Below, piece after piece: positions 18,395 to 27,822 of a DNA stretch of 64,000 bases (its first letter is position 1; every line of letters starts with the position of its first letter). The position numbers and the translations under genes are program-made. The notes under the pieces are model-generated. The model made no database searches, had not been told where the DNA came from, and saw nothing but the letters and a program-made list of their open reading frames with translations. The DNA is from Microcoleus sp. bin48.metabat.b7b8b9.023 (lineage in GTDB: Bacteria > Cyanobacteriota > Cyanobacteriia > Cyanobacteriales > Microcoleaceae), in assembly GCF_013299185.1 (NCBI RefSeq), contig NZ_JAAFKG010000004.1, positions 124,001 through 188,000 on the forward strand. Direction: 5' to 3'.

Positions 18395-19456
18395 ATGAAT
18401 GACAGCGGTTCTGTTTATATAGTTACTGGAATGTGCTGCGATGAAGAAGGCCAGGAAAGTAAATATCCCCAAGGATCGGATGCTAAATCTTCTTCGGAAA
18501 AATTTCAATCAGTTTACTGGCGGTGTGCGGTGGTATATTTTGCTTCCAGCGTTAGACATAACCCAACAGCTCAGCATATTTTATTTACGAATGCCGATCG
18601 CATTCCAAATATTGAAAGCTTTAACACCGTTGAGTTTTTTGACAAAATTGGAGTTAAGGTTGTCCAGATTCCATTTACCTATCAGCCGCCAATGGAATAC
18701 TACCCCGCATTCAGAAGTACCTTTTTTAAGTTTGACATTATTCAATATTTGAAAAATCATTCAGAGTTAAACGATCGCTGTATAGCTTTAGACTCTGACT
18801 GCGTGTGGGTAAACTCCGCCGATCGCATAATTGCCGATATTGAAAAACAAGGTTTGGCTACCTACGATTTGTACGAGCCTGAAGACAAAAAAATCAGCGG
18901 TTTAACCAGGCGAGAAATGCAGAAAATTTATGAGGAATTAGGCTATAAAGTAGATGAGCCTCCCAAGTATTTTGGTGCAGAATTTATCGTAGGAAGTGGC
19001 AAACACATTAAAATATTGTCCGACGAAGTAGACTCGATCTGGGAGACTTGCTTGCAAAGATTTGCCGAAGGAAAGACAAAATTAAATACAGAAGAGCAGA
19101 TGCTCACCTACATTTACAACAAGCTGGGATATGCTCGCAGCAGCGGCAATGCTTATTTTAATCGAGTGTGGACATCGCCGATAATCCATACGGCAACTGA
19201 GGCTGATTTAAAAATGGATATATGGCATTTGCCAGCAGAAAAAGGATACGGAATTAAGCGAATTTTTGCACAAGTTTCTAATCCCCAATCAGATTTTTGG
19301 AATTTGCCTTTAGGAGAGCAGTTTACTAAATATGTTGCGGGTTATGTTGGCATACCACAACGCAATATTTCTAAGACTGTCTTGGATGTTTTTGACAATA
19401 GAATTTCTGGGATCAAAAGGAGATTGTCAAAAGTCAAAAGTGTTGTCAGCAATTAG
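18395..19456 (+). CDS. Putative GT-A-type glycosyltransferase
   Basis: 353 aa with AGGAGATA well placed before the ATG. A DxD-type metal/nucleotide-sugar motif lies in CIALDSDCVWVNSADRI at about 129-145, after a region handling TNADRIPN. Downstream, FGAEFIVGSG and LNTEEQMLTYIYNKLGYA resemble acceptor-side motifs of GT8-like or related retaining transferases. There is no membrane segment. It sits between the unrecognised 405-aa protein and a GT2-like gene, all in one direction, so a role in repeat-unit assembly is likely. Acceptor and donor are unknown. Confidence 0.65.
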   Translation: MNDSGSVYIVTGMCCDEEGQESKYPQGSDAKSSSEKFQSVYWRCAVVYFASSVRHNPTAQHILFTNADRIPNIESFNTVEFFDKIGVKVVQIPFTYQPPMEYYPAFRSTFFKFDIIQYLKNHSELNDRCIALDSDCVWVNSADRIIADIEKQGLATYDLYEPEDKKISGLTRREMQKIYEELGYKVDEPPKYFGAEFIVGSGKHIKILSDEVDSIWETCLQRFAEGKTKLNTEEQMLTYIYNKLGYARSSGNAYFNRVWTSPIIHTATEADLKMDIWHLPAEKGYGIKRIFAQVSNPQSDFWNLPLGEQFTKYVAGYVGIPQRNISKTVLDVFDNRISGIKRRLSKVKSVVSN

Positions 19457-19474
19457 CATAGTGGAGTTGGGTAA

Positions 19475-20401
19475 ATGTTCGATCGACCGTTAAAAACCCC
19501 CGTTGCATTTATTATTTTCAAACGTCCCGAAGAAACTCAGAGAGTATTCGCAGAAATTCGCAAAGTCAAGCCGTCAAAATTGTTAGTAGTTGCTGACGGG
19601 CCGCGGCCGGACAAGCCGGGAGAAGACGCGCAATGCGCTGCTGCTCGCGCAATTGTTGAGCAGGTAGATTGGGAATGCGAAGTTTTGCGGAACTATGCTG
19701 AGACTAATTTGGGCTGTCGCGATCGCGTTTCTAGCGGGTTGAATTGGGTGTTCGATACGGTGGAAGAGGCGATTATTATTGAGGATGATTGTTTGCCTGA
19801 CACTACATTTTTCTACTTTGCCGAAGAGTTGCTGGAACGTTACCGATACGACGAACGAATTATGTCGATATCCGGTCAAAACGTGCAGTTTGGCAAGCAG
19901 CGAACTGATTTTAGCTACTACTTTTCTCGCTACACTCATTGCTGGAGTTGGGCGAGTTGGAGGCGAGCTTGGCGACACTACGATCTAGATATGAAGCTGT
20001 GGCCTTCGGTGCGAGATGGCAATTTTTTGATGGATGTATTGGAAGATGCTCATGCTGCTAAAATCTGGACTAAAACTTGTCAGTTGTGTTACGACAAAGC
20101 TATTGATACGTGGGATTTTCAGTGGACATTTGCGAGTTTTATTCAAAATGGTTTGAATATTTTGTCTAATGTCAATTTGGCTGCAAATATCGGACACGGA
20201 ACGGGGGGAACTCACACGGATGATGTCAACAGTCCCTACAACAATATGTCTGTGGAACCGATCGCCTTTCCTCTAAAACATCCTCCGTTTGTGATTCGCG
20301 ATGCCCAAGCGGATCGCTTTACTCAAGAGAGTTTATATGATTACGATCCGAAATTGGTCAAGAAAGTCCAGCGAAAACTTAAACAAATTTTGAAAATCTA
20401 A
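19475..20401 (+). CDS. GT-A-fold glycosyltransferase
   Basis: 308 aa, 18 bp after the previous gene, with GGAG upstream of the ATG. The N terminus (TPVAFIIFKRPEETQRVF) and IIIEDDCLPDTTFFYFAEE with an acidic EDD motif at about 103-105 are typical of a GNT-I/GT2-like family common in bacterial polysaccharide loci. The acceptor-side block FSRYTHCWSWASWRRAW and DTWDFQWTFASFIQNGLNI are also characteristic. It likely adds one sugar of the repeat unit on the cytoplasmic side. Confidence 0.8.
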   Translation: MFDRPLKTPVAFIIFKRPEETQRVFAEIRKVKPSKLLVVADGPRPDKPGEDAQCAAARAIVEQVDWECEVLRNYAETNLGCRDRVSSGLNWVFDTVEEAIIIEDDCLPDTTFFYFAEELLERYRYDERIMSISGQNVQFGKQRTDFSYYFSRYTHCWSWASWRRAWRHYDLDMKLWPSVRDGNFLMDVLEDAHAAKIWTKTCQLCYDKAIDTWDFQWTFASFIQNGLNILSNVNLAANIGHGTGGTHTDDVNSPYNNMSVEPIAFPLKHPPFVIRDAQADRFTQESLYDYDPKLVKKVQRKLKQILKI

Positions 20402-20551
20402 GTAAAAATGCTGTTTTTTAGAGATTCTACTTTTTGAATGAGTCGGGGATTTGGGTATTTGGTTGGGGATTTTTAAGGATTTAACCACAGAGGGCGCAGA
20501 GGGCGCAGAGAAAGAGAAGAGGAGAAGGGATTTGATAATGAGGATGTTTGG

Positions 20552-21802
20552 ATGAAAGTTTTGCTGGTGAGTAATTACGATCTTAAAGGTGGTGCTGCGA
20601 GGGCGACTTATCGGCTGCACAAGGGCTTGCAAAGTATCGGGGTGAATTCCGAAATTTTGGCTGGTTATAAGTTTAGTGATGATGAAACTGTGCGGTTGAT
20701 GCCGACAAGGTTAGGAGAAAAGTTTAAGAGTCTCCGAGGAAAATTAAATAGATTGCCGTTAAAAGTTTATCCCAAACTAGGTCAGGTAATTTTTTCGCCG
20801 CAGTGGGTTCCTGATTCTTTGGCCTCGGAAGTTGCCAAAATTAATCCGGATGTAATTAATTTGCACTGGGTTTGTGAAGGTTATATGCAGGTTGAAACCC
20901 TGGCTAAGTTTAATAAACCGGTGGTTTGGACGCTGCACGATATGTGGGCGTTTACGGGTGGATGTCATTACAGTGAAAATTGCGATCGCTATCTTAATGC
21001 TTGCGGTGCTTGTCCGCAACTGCACAGCAGTAAGGATGCTGATATTTCTCGTTGGATTTGGCAGCGAAAAGCTGAGGCTTGGCAAAATTTGAATCTGACT
21101 TTGGTAACTCCGAGTCATTGGTTGGCTGAATGCGCGAAATCTAGTTCTTTGTTGAAAAATTATCCAGTGAAAGTGATTGCAAATGGCCTTGATGCTGAAC
21201 TCTACAAGCCGCTGAACCGCCCGCAGGTTAGGGATAGTTTAAATTTGCCTCAAGATAAACAGTTGGTGTTGTTTGGGGCGATGCAGGGTACGGGCGATCG
21301 CTGGAAGGGCTTTCCGTTGCTGGTTCCGGCTTTGCAAAGCCTCAGTCAGTCGGGTTGGCAAGATAAGATTGAACTGTTGGTTTTTGGATGTGCTGAGCCT
21401 GAAAGCCCGATCGATGTTGGTTTCAAAACTCATTATTTAGGCAGGTTGGATGATACTACTTTGTCAAAGGTTTATGCCGCGGCGGATGTGATGGTTGTAC
21501 CTTCGCGCTATGAAGCTTTTGGGCAGACGGCATCGGAAGCACTGGCTTGCGGTACGCCTGTGGTGGCTTTTGATGTGACGGGATTAAAGGATATTGTCGA
21601 TCGGCACTACAATGGCTATTTAGCCCAACCCTATGATAGCGAGGATTTAGCGCGAGGGATTGCTTGGGTGCTAGAAGATGGTGAGCGGCACCAAAAGCTT
21701 TGTCGCCATGCACGAGAGAAAGTTGAAGCCAAGTTTACCTTAGAAGTACAAGCTCGCGAGTATCAAAATCTTTATCAAGAAGTTATCCTTCCTCCCAAGT
21801 AA
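20552..21802 (+). CDS. GT4-family glycosyltransferase (WcaC-like)
   Basis: 416 aa GT-B enzyme. The N-terminal domain shows KGGAARATYRLHKGLQ and WTLHDMWAFTGGCHYSENC, the signature of WcaC-like transferases. The C-terminal domain carries the EX7E motif in YEAFGQTASEALACGTPVVAF. GAGG lies upstream of the ATG. A 150-bp gap before it contains the short GGGCGCAGAG repeat. It presumably uses a nucleotide sugar to extend the lipid-linked oligosaccharide. Confidence 0.88.
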   Translation: MKVLLVSNYDLKGGAARATYRLHKGLQSIGVNSEILAGYKFSDDETVRLMPTRLGEKFKSLRGKLNRLPLKVYPKLGQVIFSPQWVPDSLASEVAKINPDVINLHWVCEGYMQVETLAKFNKPVVWTLHDMWAFTGGCHYSENCDRYLNACGACPQLHSSKDADISRWIWQRKAEAWQNLNLTLVTPSHWLAECAKSSSLLKNYPVKVIANGLDAELYKPLNRPQVRDSLNLPQDKQLVLFGAMQGTGDRWKGFPLLVPALQSLSQSGWQDKIELLVFGCAEPESPIDVGFKTHYLGRLDDTTLSKVYAAADVMVVPSRYEAFGQTASEALACGTPVVAFDVTGLKDIVDRHYNGYLAQPYDSEDLARGIAWVLEDGERHQKLCRHAREKVEAKFTLEVQAREYQNLYQEVILPPK

Positions 21803-22090
21803 GTAAAACTAATTAAATTGACAACTTGTAGGGTATTTATAATGCCGATTTTTCGGTGTGTATTAGTATATTTTCGGACACCGGACGTGTTGATTGTTAC
21901 CATTACTCCGTCAGGCAATTAGAGTCTGGGCAAAGCTGGAAAATCAAAAAATAAACGATCGACTAAATATCTTGATACTTGCGACAGATTAAGTTAATAA
22001 TTGAATAGGACTCGCCTGCGATCGGCATTGTCGATCGCGCGAGGACAGTTTTATACCAATTTTGCACAAACAGCCCAATATTTGATATAG

Positions 22091-22999
22091 ATGGAGCAGA
22101 TAAGTATAGCAGTCCTGATGACTTGCCATAACCGCAAGTTAAAGACTTTGGCCACTCTAGAGTCGCTGTTTAAGCAAAAATTAACAAAGGAAATTGCACT
22201 CAATGCTTATCTGGTAGATGATGGTAGCACTGATGGCACAGCAGAAGTAATACAGCAAACATACCCTCACGTCAAGATTTTTTCGGGAGATGGTAACTTA
22301 TTTTGGAATGGAGGAATGCGGGTTGCTTTCAGCGAAGCTATGAAAGACGATCCGGACTACTATGTCTGGCTCAACGACGACACCGTGCTAGAACCAGAAG
22401 CTTTCAACGACTTGCTCGCCACCAGTAGCGAGCTAATTAAAAAAGGAGAAAAAAAGGCGATCGTTGCCGGCTCTACTCGCGATCCAGAAACCGGTGATTT
22501 TACATACGGCGGTATAGTCAAGATTACCCCATTACTTCCCTTTAAATTTCGCTTCCTTCAGCCAACAAAATTACCTCAACCTTGTGACAGCATGAATGGT
22601 AATTGTGTATTAATTCCCCGCAGCGTAGTTCAACTGGTTGGCAATCTCGATCCAGCTTTTATTCATTATCTATCAGATTGGGAATACGGCCTGCGCGCCC
22701 GACAAAAAGGCTGTACAGTTTGGATAGCTCCAGGCTATCAAGGAACCTGTTCTCTCAATCCGCAGTCAACCACAACAGCCGCTGCCAATATGAGTGAAGG
22801 CTTGAAAAAAATGAACCAACCCAAGGGTTTAGCTTTTAAAGATGCTACCCTTCAACCCTGGGAAGAATGGAAAGTTTTTGCTCGCCGTCACGGTGGTTTA
22901 TTCTGGCCAGTGTATTGGTTGCTACCTTACAGAAGGTTAGTTTGGTTTTCAGTTTTAAGCAAGCTGGGATTCACTAAAAATAAAACTGAAGGTGAATAG
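22091..22999 (+). CDS. GT2-family glycosyltransferase
   Basis: 302 aa, rhamnosyltransferase-like. It starts ISIAVLMTCHNRKLKTLATL, followed by YLVDDGSTDGTAE and the metal-binding region WLNDDTVLEPEAF. The region around NGNCVLIPRSVVQLVGNLD and HYLSDWEYGLRARQKGC is the usual acceptor and catalytic-base region. A 288-bp gap precedes it and no strong ribosome site is seen, so it may begin its own transcript. The stop is followed one base later by the next start. Confidence 0.88.
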   Translation: MEQISIAVLMTCHNRKLKTLATLESLFKQKLTKEIALNAYLVDDGSTDGTAEVIQQTYPHVKIFSGDGNLFWNGGMRVAFSEAMKDDPDYYVWLNDDTVLEPEAFNDLLATSSELIKKGEKKAIVAGSTRDPETGDFTYGGIVKITPLLPFKFRFLQPTKLPQPCDSMNGNCVLIPRSVVQLVGNLDPAFIHYLSDWEYGLRARQKGCTVWIAPGYQGTCSLNPQSTTTAAANMSEGLKKMNQPKGLAFKDATLQPWEEWKVFARRHGGLFWPVYWLLPYRRLVWFSVLSKLGFTKNKTEGE

Positions 23000-23000
23000 C

Positions 23001-24161
23001 ATGGTTGATGGAGATGATTTGCGCGTCGCTTGGCTGGTTCCAGAAGTAGAATTGGGTGCATATTGGCAGCCTGTATTAAGAGAATTTACAAAGGTATATA
23101 AAAATACTGTATTTTATACTGGTCGCGTTTGGTCGGGGTTCGATCCGACGCTACCGGGAGCATCAGCAATTAAGTTGGTAGGAGAGACTAAATTTGTCGA
23201 GACAGAAAAGATCGAAACAGGATACGATCGCGGTTTCATCGCAGTGTCGCCTAGCATCATCGGTCATTTGCTCAAATTTAGGCCGCAAGTAGTTTTTCCT
23301 CAAGCTTTTTCTTTGTGGACTGTCTTGGTAATTCTCCTCAAACCGTTTTGTCAATGGCGAGTTGCAATTATTTATGACGGGAGTTCCCCAAACACAGATT
23401 TTCGAGATTCGAGTTTTCGGACATTCGCCAGACGCATTTTAGCTAAGTTTGCCGATGCTTTTGTTTCTAACAGCCAAGCTGGAAAAAGATATTTGGTGGA
23501 AGTTCTCGATGCACCCGAAGAGCAAGTTTTTACGAGAACTTATTTAGTTCCCGATGCAGAAACGCTGCTGAAACCTTTGACCGCAACCAAGCCGCTAAAT
23601 TTAGATATCAAACACCCAGTTTTTTTATATGTGGGACGGATCACAGCTAGAAAAGGAATTAAGACGCTGTTAGAAGCTTGTGCCATGCTCAAAAAGCAAG
23701 GATATTCTGATTATACTTTACTAATTGTTGGCAAGGGCGACCAGCGAGAGGAGTTGGAAGCTTTTATTAAAAAGCAAGATTTCCCGGAGCAAGTAAACTG
23801 GGTGGGATGGGTTGACTACAAAAGTTTGGGAACTTATTTTCAGTTGGCTGATATTTTTGTTTTTCCTACTTTTGAGGATGTCTGGGGTATGGTTGTACCG
23901 GAAGCAATGGTGTTTGGAAAACCTGTATTGTGTTCTAATGGTGCAGCTTCCTGTGAGTTAATTGCGTCTGGGGAAAACGGTTATATTTTCGATCCTAACA
24001 ATGCCCAGGAGTTGGCAGAAAAGATGCAGATTTTTTTAGATAGTCCCGATTTAATTGAGTCTATGGGAGAGTGTTCGCGACAGCTAATTTCTCAAAAATC
24101 TCCGGAAACAGCAGCTAAAGCTTATGTCGAAGTTACATCTTTTCTAATGGGGAAGAGGTGA
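23001..24161 (+). CDS. GT4-family glycosyltransferase
   Basis: 386 aa. The nucleotide-sugar half has FLYVGRITARKGIKTLLEA, LIVGKGDQREELEAF, and FPTFEDVWGMVVPEAMVFGK; the first acidic residue of the EX7E motif is Asp here, a tolerated variant in this group. The ATG at 23001 is preferred over the GTG at 22992 because GAAGGTG lies at a suitable distance. The start follows the previous stop by one base, so the two genes are co-transcribed. Confidence 0.87.
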   Translation: MVDGDDLRVAWLVPEVELGAYWQPVLREFTKVYKNTVFYTGRVWSGFDPTLPGASAIKLVGETKFVETEKIETGYDRGFIAVSPSIIGHLLKFRPQVVFPQAFSLWTVLVILLKPFCQWRVAIIYDGSSPNTDFRDSSFRTFARRILAKFADAFVSNSQAGKRYLVEVLDAPEEQVFTRTYLVPDAETLLKPLTATKPLNLDIKHPVFLYVGRITARKGIKTLLEACAMLKKQGYSDYTLLIVGKGDQREELEAFIKKQDFPEQVNWVGWVDYKSLGTYFQLADIFVFPTFEDVWGMVVPEAMVFGKPVLCSNGAASCELIASGENGYIFDPNNAQELAEKMQIFLDSPDLIESMGECSRQLISQKSPETAAKAYVEVTSFLMGKR

Positions 24162-24164
24162 AGT

Positions 24165-24198
24165 CAGTTGACAGTTGACAGTTGACAGTTGACAGTTG
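24165..24198. repeat. Heptamer array (CAGTTGA)n
   Basis: Four CAGTTGA units plus a partial one, starting four bases after the stop of the upstream glycosyltransferase gene and 112 bases before the next start. The rest of the gap holds GATGCCCAATTCCC-type short repeats. Confidence 0.85.
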
Positions 24199-24309
24199 TT
24201 ATTGGTTAGCAATAACTTCCCCATTCTACCTCCAATGCCCTGTTTAGTCGATGCCCAATTCCCAATTCCCGATGCCCAATTCCCTCTTTGCCAAATTACA
24301 AAATAACAA

Positions 24310-25563
24310 ATGAAAGTTCTATTATCTGCGTTTGCTTGCGAACCAAATCTAGGCTCTGAAGAGGGAGTTGGATGGAATACTGTTATCCAATCTGCCAAAC
24401 ATCACGAAAGTTGGGTATTTACTCGGACGTTTTGTCGATCGTACATTGAAGCAGAACTAGAACGCAATCCAGTGCCTAACCTGCACTTTGTTTATTTCGA
24501 TCCGTTTGGGTGGAGCGAAGATTGGAAGGGGAGACAGGGATTGCTGCAACTCCACTACTATCTGTGGCAACTCTGGGCTTATTTTATCGCTCGAAAGCTC
24601 GATCGCGAAATCGGTTTTGACATAGTACACCACGTAACTTATGTTAAACATTGGTCGCCAAGTTTCCTCGCACTGTTACCACATCCTTTTATTTGGGGGC
24701 CTGTCGGGGGTGCAGAAGCAGCACCAAAGCCTTTTTGGCAAGATTTTAGCCGCCGGGGCAAAATTTATGAAACACTGCGAGCATTAGCTCAAAGCGTAGG
24801 AGAACGCGATCCGTTTGTGGGGCTGACAGCGCGCCGCAGTGCCGTCGCCCTAGCAACTACCGAAGAAACAGCAGCTCGACTGCGATTTCTCAAAGCAAAA
24901 AATGTGAAAATTTTCTCCCAAGTCGGTTTGTCCCAGCAGGAAATTGAGGAACTAGAAAAATTTCCAACCCCGCCCGATCGACCAATTAGATTTATTAGTG
25001 TCGGTCGTCTATTACACTGGAAAGGAGTACACTTGGGACTCCGTGCATTTGCGGAGGCGAAGGTGGAAGAATCGGAATACTGGATTGTGGGAGACGGCCC
25101 GGAAAGGCAGCGTTTAGAAGCTTTGGCAACAGAATTAGGATTGGCAAATAAAGTATTATTTTGGGGAGCTTTACCGCGTACTGAAACTCTTGCAAAAATG
25201 GGCGAGTCTCATGTTCTCCTCCATCCGAGTTTGCACGACTCGGGAGGTTTTGTTTGTACTGAAATGATGGGGGTTGGGCGTCCTACGATTTGTTTGGATT
25301 TAGGTGGGCCCGCGACTCAAGTGACTGCTGAAACTGGCATTAAAGTCAAGGCTACCGACCCAGAAAATGTGACGAAAGGTCTAGCAGAAGCTATAGTGTG
25401 TTTAGCGCACGATCGTGAATTGCGATATCGCTTGGGTCGAGCCGGTCAAAAGCGCGTCAGGGAAATATATGATTGGAATATAAAAGGTAAATTTTTTGCC
25501 GAATTGTGCGAAGAATTGTGCGCCGAATTGTGCGAAGATGTATTCCAAGGCAAATCAGGATAA
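24310..25563 (+). CDS. GT4-family glycosyltransferase
   Basis: 417 aa. The N-terminal domain has ACEPNLGSEEGVGWNTV, often seen in GT4 enzymes of polysaccharide loci, and HHVTYVKHWSPSFLALLPHPF. The C-terminal domain has ISVGRLLHWKGVHLGLRAFA, EYWIVGDGPERQRLEALA and LHDSGGFVCTEMMGVGRPTI, where Asp replaces the first Glu of EX7E. The last residues contain a repetitive ELCEELCAELCED stretch. No good ribosome site precedes the ATG; the upstream spacer is repeat-rich. Confidence 0.85.
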   Translation: MKVLLSAFACEPNLGSEEGVGWNTVIQSAKHHESWVFTRTFCRSYIEAELERNPVPNLHFVYFDPFGWSEDWKGRQGLLQLHYYLWQLWAYFIARKLDREIGFDIVHHVTYVKHWSPSFLALLPHPFIWGPVGGAEAAPKPFWQDFSRRGKIYETLRALAQSVGERDPFVGLTARRSAVALATTEETAARLRFLKAKNVKIFSQVGLSQQEIEELEKFPTPPDRPIRFISVGRLLHWKGVHLGLRAFAEAKVEESEYWIVGDGPERQRLEALATELGLANKVLFWGALPRTETLAKMGESHVLLHPSLHDSGGFVCTEMMGVGRPTICLDLGGPATQVTAETGIKVKATDPENVTKGLAEAIVCLAHDRELRYRLGRAGQKRVREIYDWNIKGKFFAELCEELCAELCEDVFQGKSG

Positions 25564-25621
25564 CTTCTGATTTGTGCGATCGCACAAAACACAGAAAACT
25601 ATATTTTTTAGGCGGTGAAAC

Positions 25622-26695
25622 GTGAGCGTTGCAATTATTACTGGAGCGGCGGGTTTAATTGGATCCGAGGCTTGTAAATTCTTTGCCAAACAAGGTTTCG
25701 ACATCGTTGGCATCGACAACAATATGCGTCAGTTCTTTTTTGGTGCTGATGGTTCTACTAATTGGAACCGCCAACAACTCGAAAAATCACTGGGAACAAA
25801 GTATTACCATTTAGATGTGGACATTCGCGACTATGAAGCGATTACCAATATCTTTCAGCGGTATGGCGAGTCGATCGAGTTAGTAATTCACACAGCAGCC
25901 CAACCCAGCCATGATTGGGCTGCCCGCGCTCCTAAAATAGATTTTACCGTCAACGCTAACGGTACTCTCAATCTTTTAGAAGTAACTCGCTTGTACTGTC
26001 CCAAAGCCGTTTTCATTTTTACTTCTACCAACAAAGTATACGGCGATACGCCCAACAAATTACCTTTAATTGAATTAGAACACAGGTGGGAAATTGAACC
26101 AGGTCACACTTACGAAGGTGGGATTCGGGAAGATATGTCAATCGATCAGTGCCTGCACAGTTTGTTTGGTGCGTCTAAGGTATCCGCTGATATTTTAGTT
26201 CAAGAATACGGTCGTTATTTTAATATGAATACGGCTTGTTTTAGGGGTGGCTGTCTGACTGGGCCCAATCATTCGGGAGCTCAATTACACGGATTTCTCG
26301 CCTACTTGATGAAGTGCGCCGTGACAGGAACTCCCTACACCGTCTTTGGGTACAAAGGCAAGCAAGTCCGCGACAACATTCACAGTGCTGATTTAATTTC
26401 TGCTTTTTATGAATTTTATAAAGCTCCCAGAAGCGCCCAAGTTTATAATACAGGAGGAGGCAGATATAGCAATTGTTCCATGTTAGAAGCCATCCAGATG
26501 TGCGAGGCAATTGCGGAACGCAAATTTAATTGGACATATGCAGAAGGGAATCGGATTGGCGATCACATTTGGTGGATTAGCGACAACTCAAAATTTTCCA
26601 GTCACTATCCTGACTGGAAAATGAAATATAACGTCAAACAAATCCTACAGGAGATTTATGAATGTAACCGCGAGCGTTGGCTGAAACAGGGTTAG
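25622..26695 (+). CDS. NAD-dependent sugar epimerase (CDP-tyvelose/paratose-epimerase-like)
   Basis: 357 aa extended SDR enzyme, GTG start with AGGCGGTG upstream. The NAD site is [10 protein letters not shown], with a following acidic [14 protein letters not shown] supplies the catalytic Thr/Ser region. The usual YxxxK dyad reads FGASK here: the Lys is kept but Tyr is Phe. The downstream [20 protein letters not shown] and [11 protein letters not shown] are characteristic of this epimerase subfamily. It probably supplies an unusual sugar nucleotide to the locus. The last 60 bp of the gene are duplicated just downstream (26745-26806). Confidence 0.85.
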   Translation: MSVAIITGAAGLIGSEACKFFAKQGFDIVGIDNNMRQFFFGADGSTNWNRQQLEKSLGTKYYHLDVDIRDYEAITNIFQRYGESIELVIHTAAQPSHDWAARAPKIDFTVNANGTLNLLEVTRLYCPKAVFIFTSTNKVYGDTPNKLPLIELEHRWEIEPGHTYEGGIREDMSIDQCLHSLFGASKVSADILVQEYGRYFNMNTACFRGGCLTGPNHSGAQLHGFLAYLMKCAVTGTPYTVFGYKGKQVRDNIHSADLISAFYEFYKAPRSAQVYNTGGGRYSNCSMLEAIQMCEAIAERKFNWTYAEGNRIGDHIWWISDNSKFSSHYPDWKMKYNVKQILQEIYECNRERWLKQG

Positions 26696-26806
26696 AAGGA
26701 TTGAGCAGTAACAACAAGAATTTGCTGGCATTTTTGGTAAAGATTGAATACAACGTTAAACAAATCCTACAGGAGATTTATGACTGTAACGGCTGTTGGC
26801 TTACAG
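26623..26806. repeat. Duplicated 3' end of the epimerase gene
   Basis: Bases 26623-26684, inside the epimerase gene ([14 protein letters not shown]), are repeated at 26745-26806 with few changes ([14 protein letters not shown]) after a 60-bp spacer. The second copy lies directly upstream of the next gene and places AGGAG followed by an in-frame ATG at 26780 there. Confidence 0.85.
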
Positions 26807-26815
26807 AGGTGTTCT

Positions 26816-27622
26816 ATGATCGATCTCGGGAAAAAGAATGTACTAGGCATATTAGTAAATGCCCTGAATTATGAAGCGGCTGTCAGCAAAATTATTGCGG
26901 CAGCCAACGCCGGAAAACCACTTTCAGTTTCGGCTCTAGCGGTGCACGGGGTAATGACAGGGGTTCTTGACAGCACTCACCGCTATCGGCTCAATCACAT
27001 TGACTTAGTATTGCCGGATGGACAACCGGTAAGGTGGGCGTTAAATTTGCTCTACAATACGGGATTGCCCGATCGAGTTTGCGGGCCGAATGCGATGTTA
27101 GAAATCTGCGAACGTGCGGCCGAAGAAGGATTATCTATCTATTTGTACGGTTCTCATGCTTCTGTACTGGAGGCTTTGTCTCGCAATCTCTGCCAACTTT
27201 ATCCCAAGTTAATTATTGCTGGAACTCAGCCTTCTAAATTTAGGCACGTTTCGCCGGAAGAGAAAAAGGAAATTGCGCTGCAAATTCGCAACAGCGGTGC
27301 AGCCATTACTTTTGTAGGTTTGGGCTGTCCGCGACAAGAAGTCTGGGCTTACGAATACCGGGATGACATATCAATGCCGCTGATTGCTGTAGGTGCAGCC
27401 TACGATTTTCATGCGGGTAATTTGGCTAAATCTCCCGATTTTTTATCTAAAATAGGTTTGGAATGGCTGTTTAGGCTGATGAAGGAACCCCGACGCCTCT
27501 GGCAGCGGTATGTTTTGTTGAATCCGCTTTATATCTGGCTGTTTTTGCTGCAAGCTTTCAAATTAAAAGAGTTCGACCCCAAAGACGCTACGCCGCCTGT
27601 GGAAGAAGTATTGTATGGTTGA
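26816..27622 (+). CDS. WecB/TagA/CpsF-family glycosyltransferase
   Basis: 268 aa GT26 enzyme. Motifs include SVSALAVHGVMTGVLDS, LVLPDGQPVRWAL with the catalytic Asp, RVCGPNAMLEICERAAEEG, LYGSHASVLEAL, and VGLGCPRQEVWA. Members transfer ManNAc-type or other sugars to lipid-linked acceptors. I place the start at 26816 (GAGG six bases upstream); an in-frame ATG at 26780, with AGGAG supplied by the duplicated epimerase tail, would add 12 residues. The C-terminal LNPLYIWLFLLQAF is a hydrophobic tail typical of cyanobacterial members. Last gene of the locus. Confidence 0.88.
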   Translation: MIDLGKKNVLGILVNALNYEAAVSKIIAAANAGKPLSVSALAVHGVMTGVLDSTHRYRLNHIDLVLPDGQPVRWALNLLYNTGLPDRVCGPNAMLEICERAAEEGLSIYLYGSHASVLEALSRNLCQLYPKLIIAGTQPSKFRHVSPEEKKEIALQIRNSGAAITFVGLGCPRQEVWAYEYRDDISMPLIAVGAAYDFHAGNLAKSPDFLSKIGLEWLFRLMKEPRRLWQRYVLLNPLYIWLFLLQAFKLKEFDPKDATPPVEEVLYG

Positions 27623-27822
27623 ATTTTCTCTATTGTGTTGTAAATAGTCAGTTTTGACAAATAAAAAGCCACAAGCTGAAAGTAGAAATAATAAATAATT
27701 ATTTTAACTGGCAACTTTAAACTTGTGACGATTTAAATCGAGAATTAATGGGTTGTTTTCTGGGATTTTTGTTTTGCTTGCTTCGTAACTTGCTATTTAG
27801 ATTGCTGAGGAACTAGCAGCCA

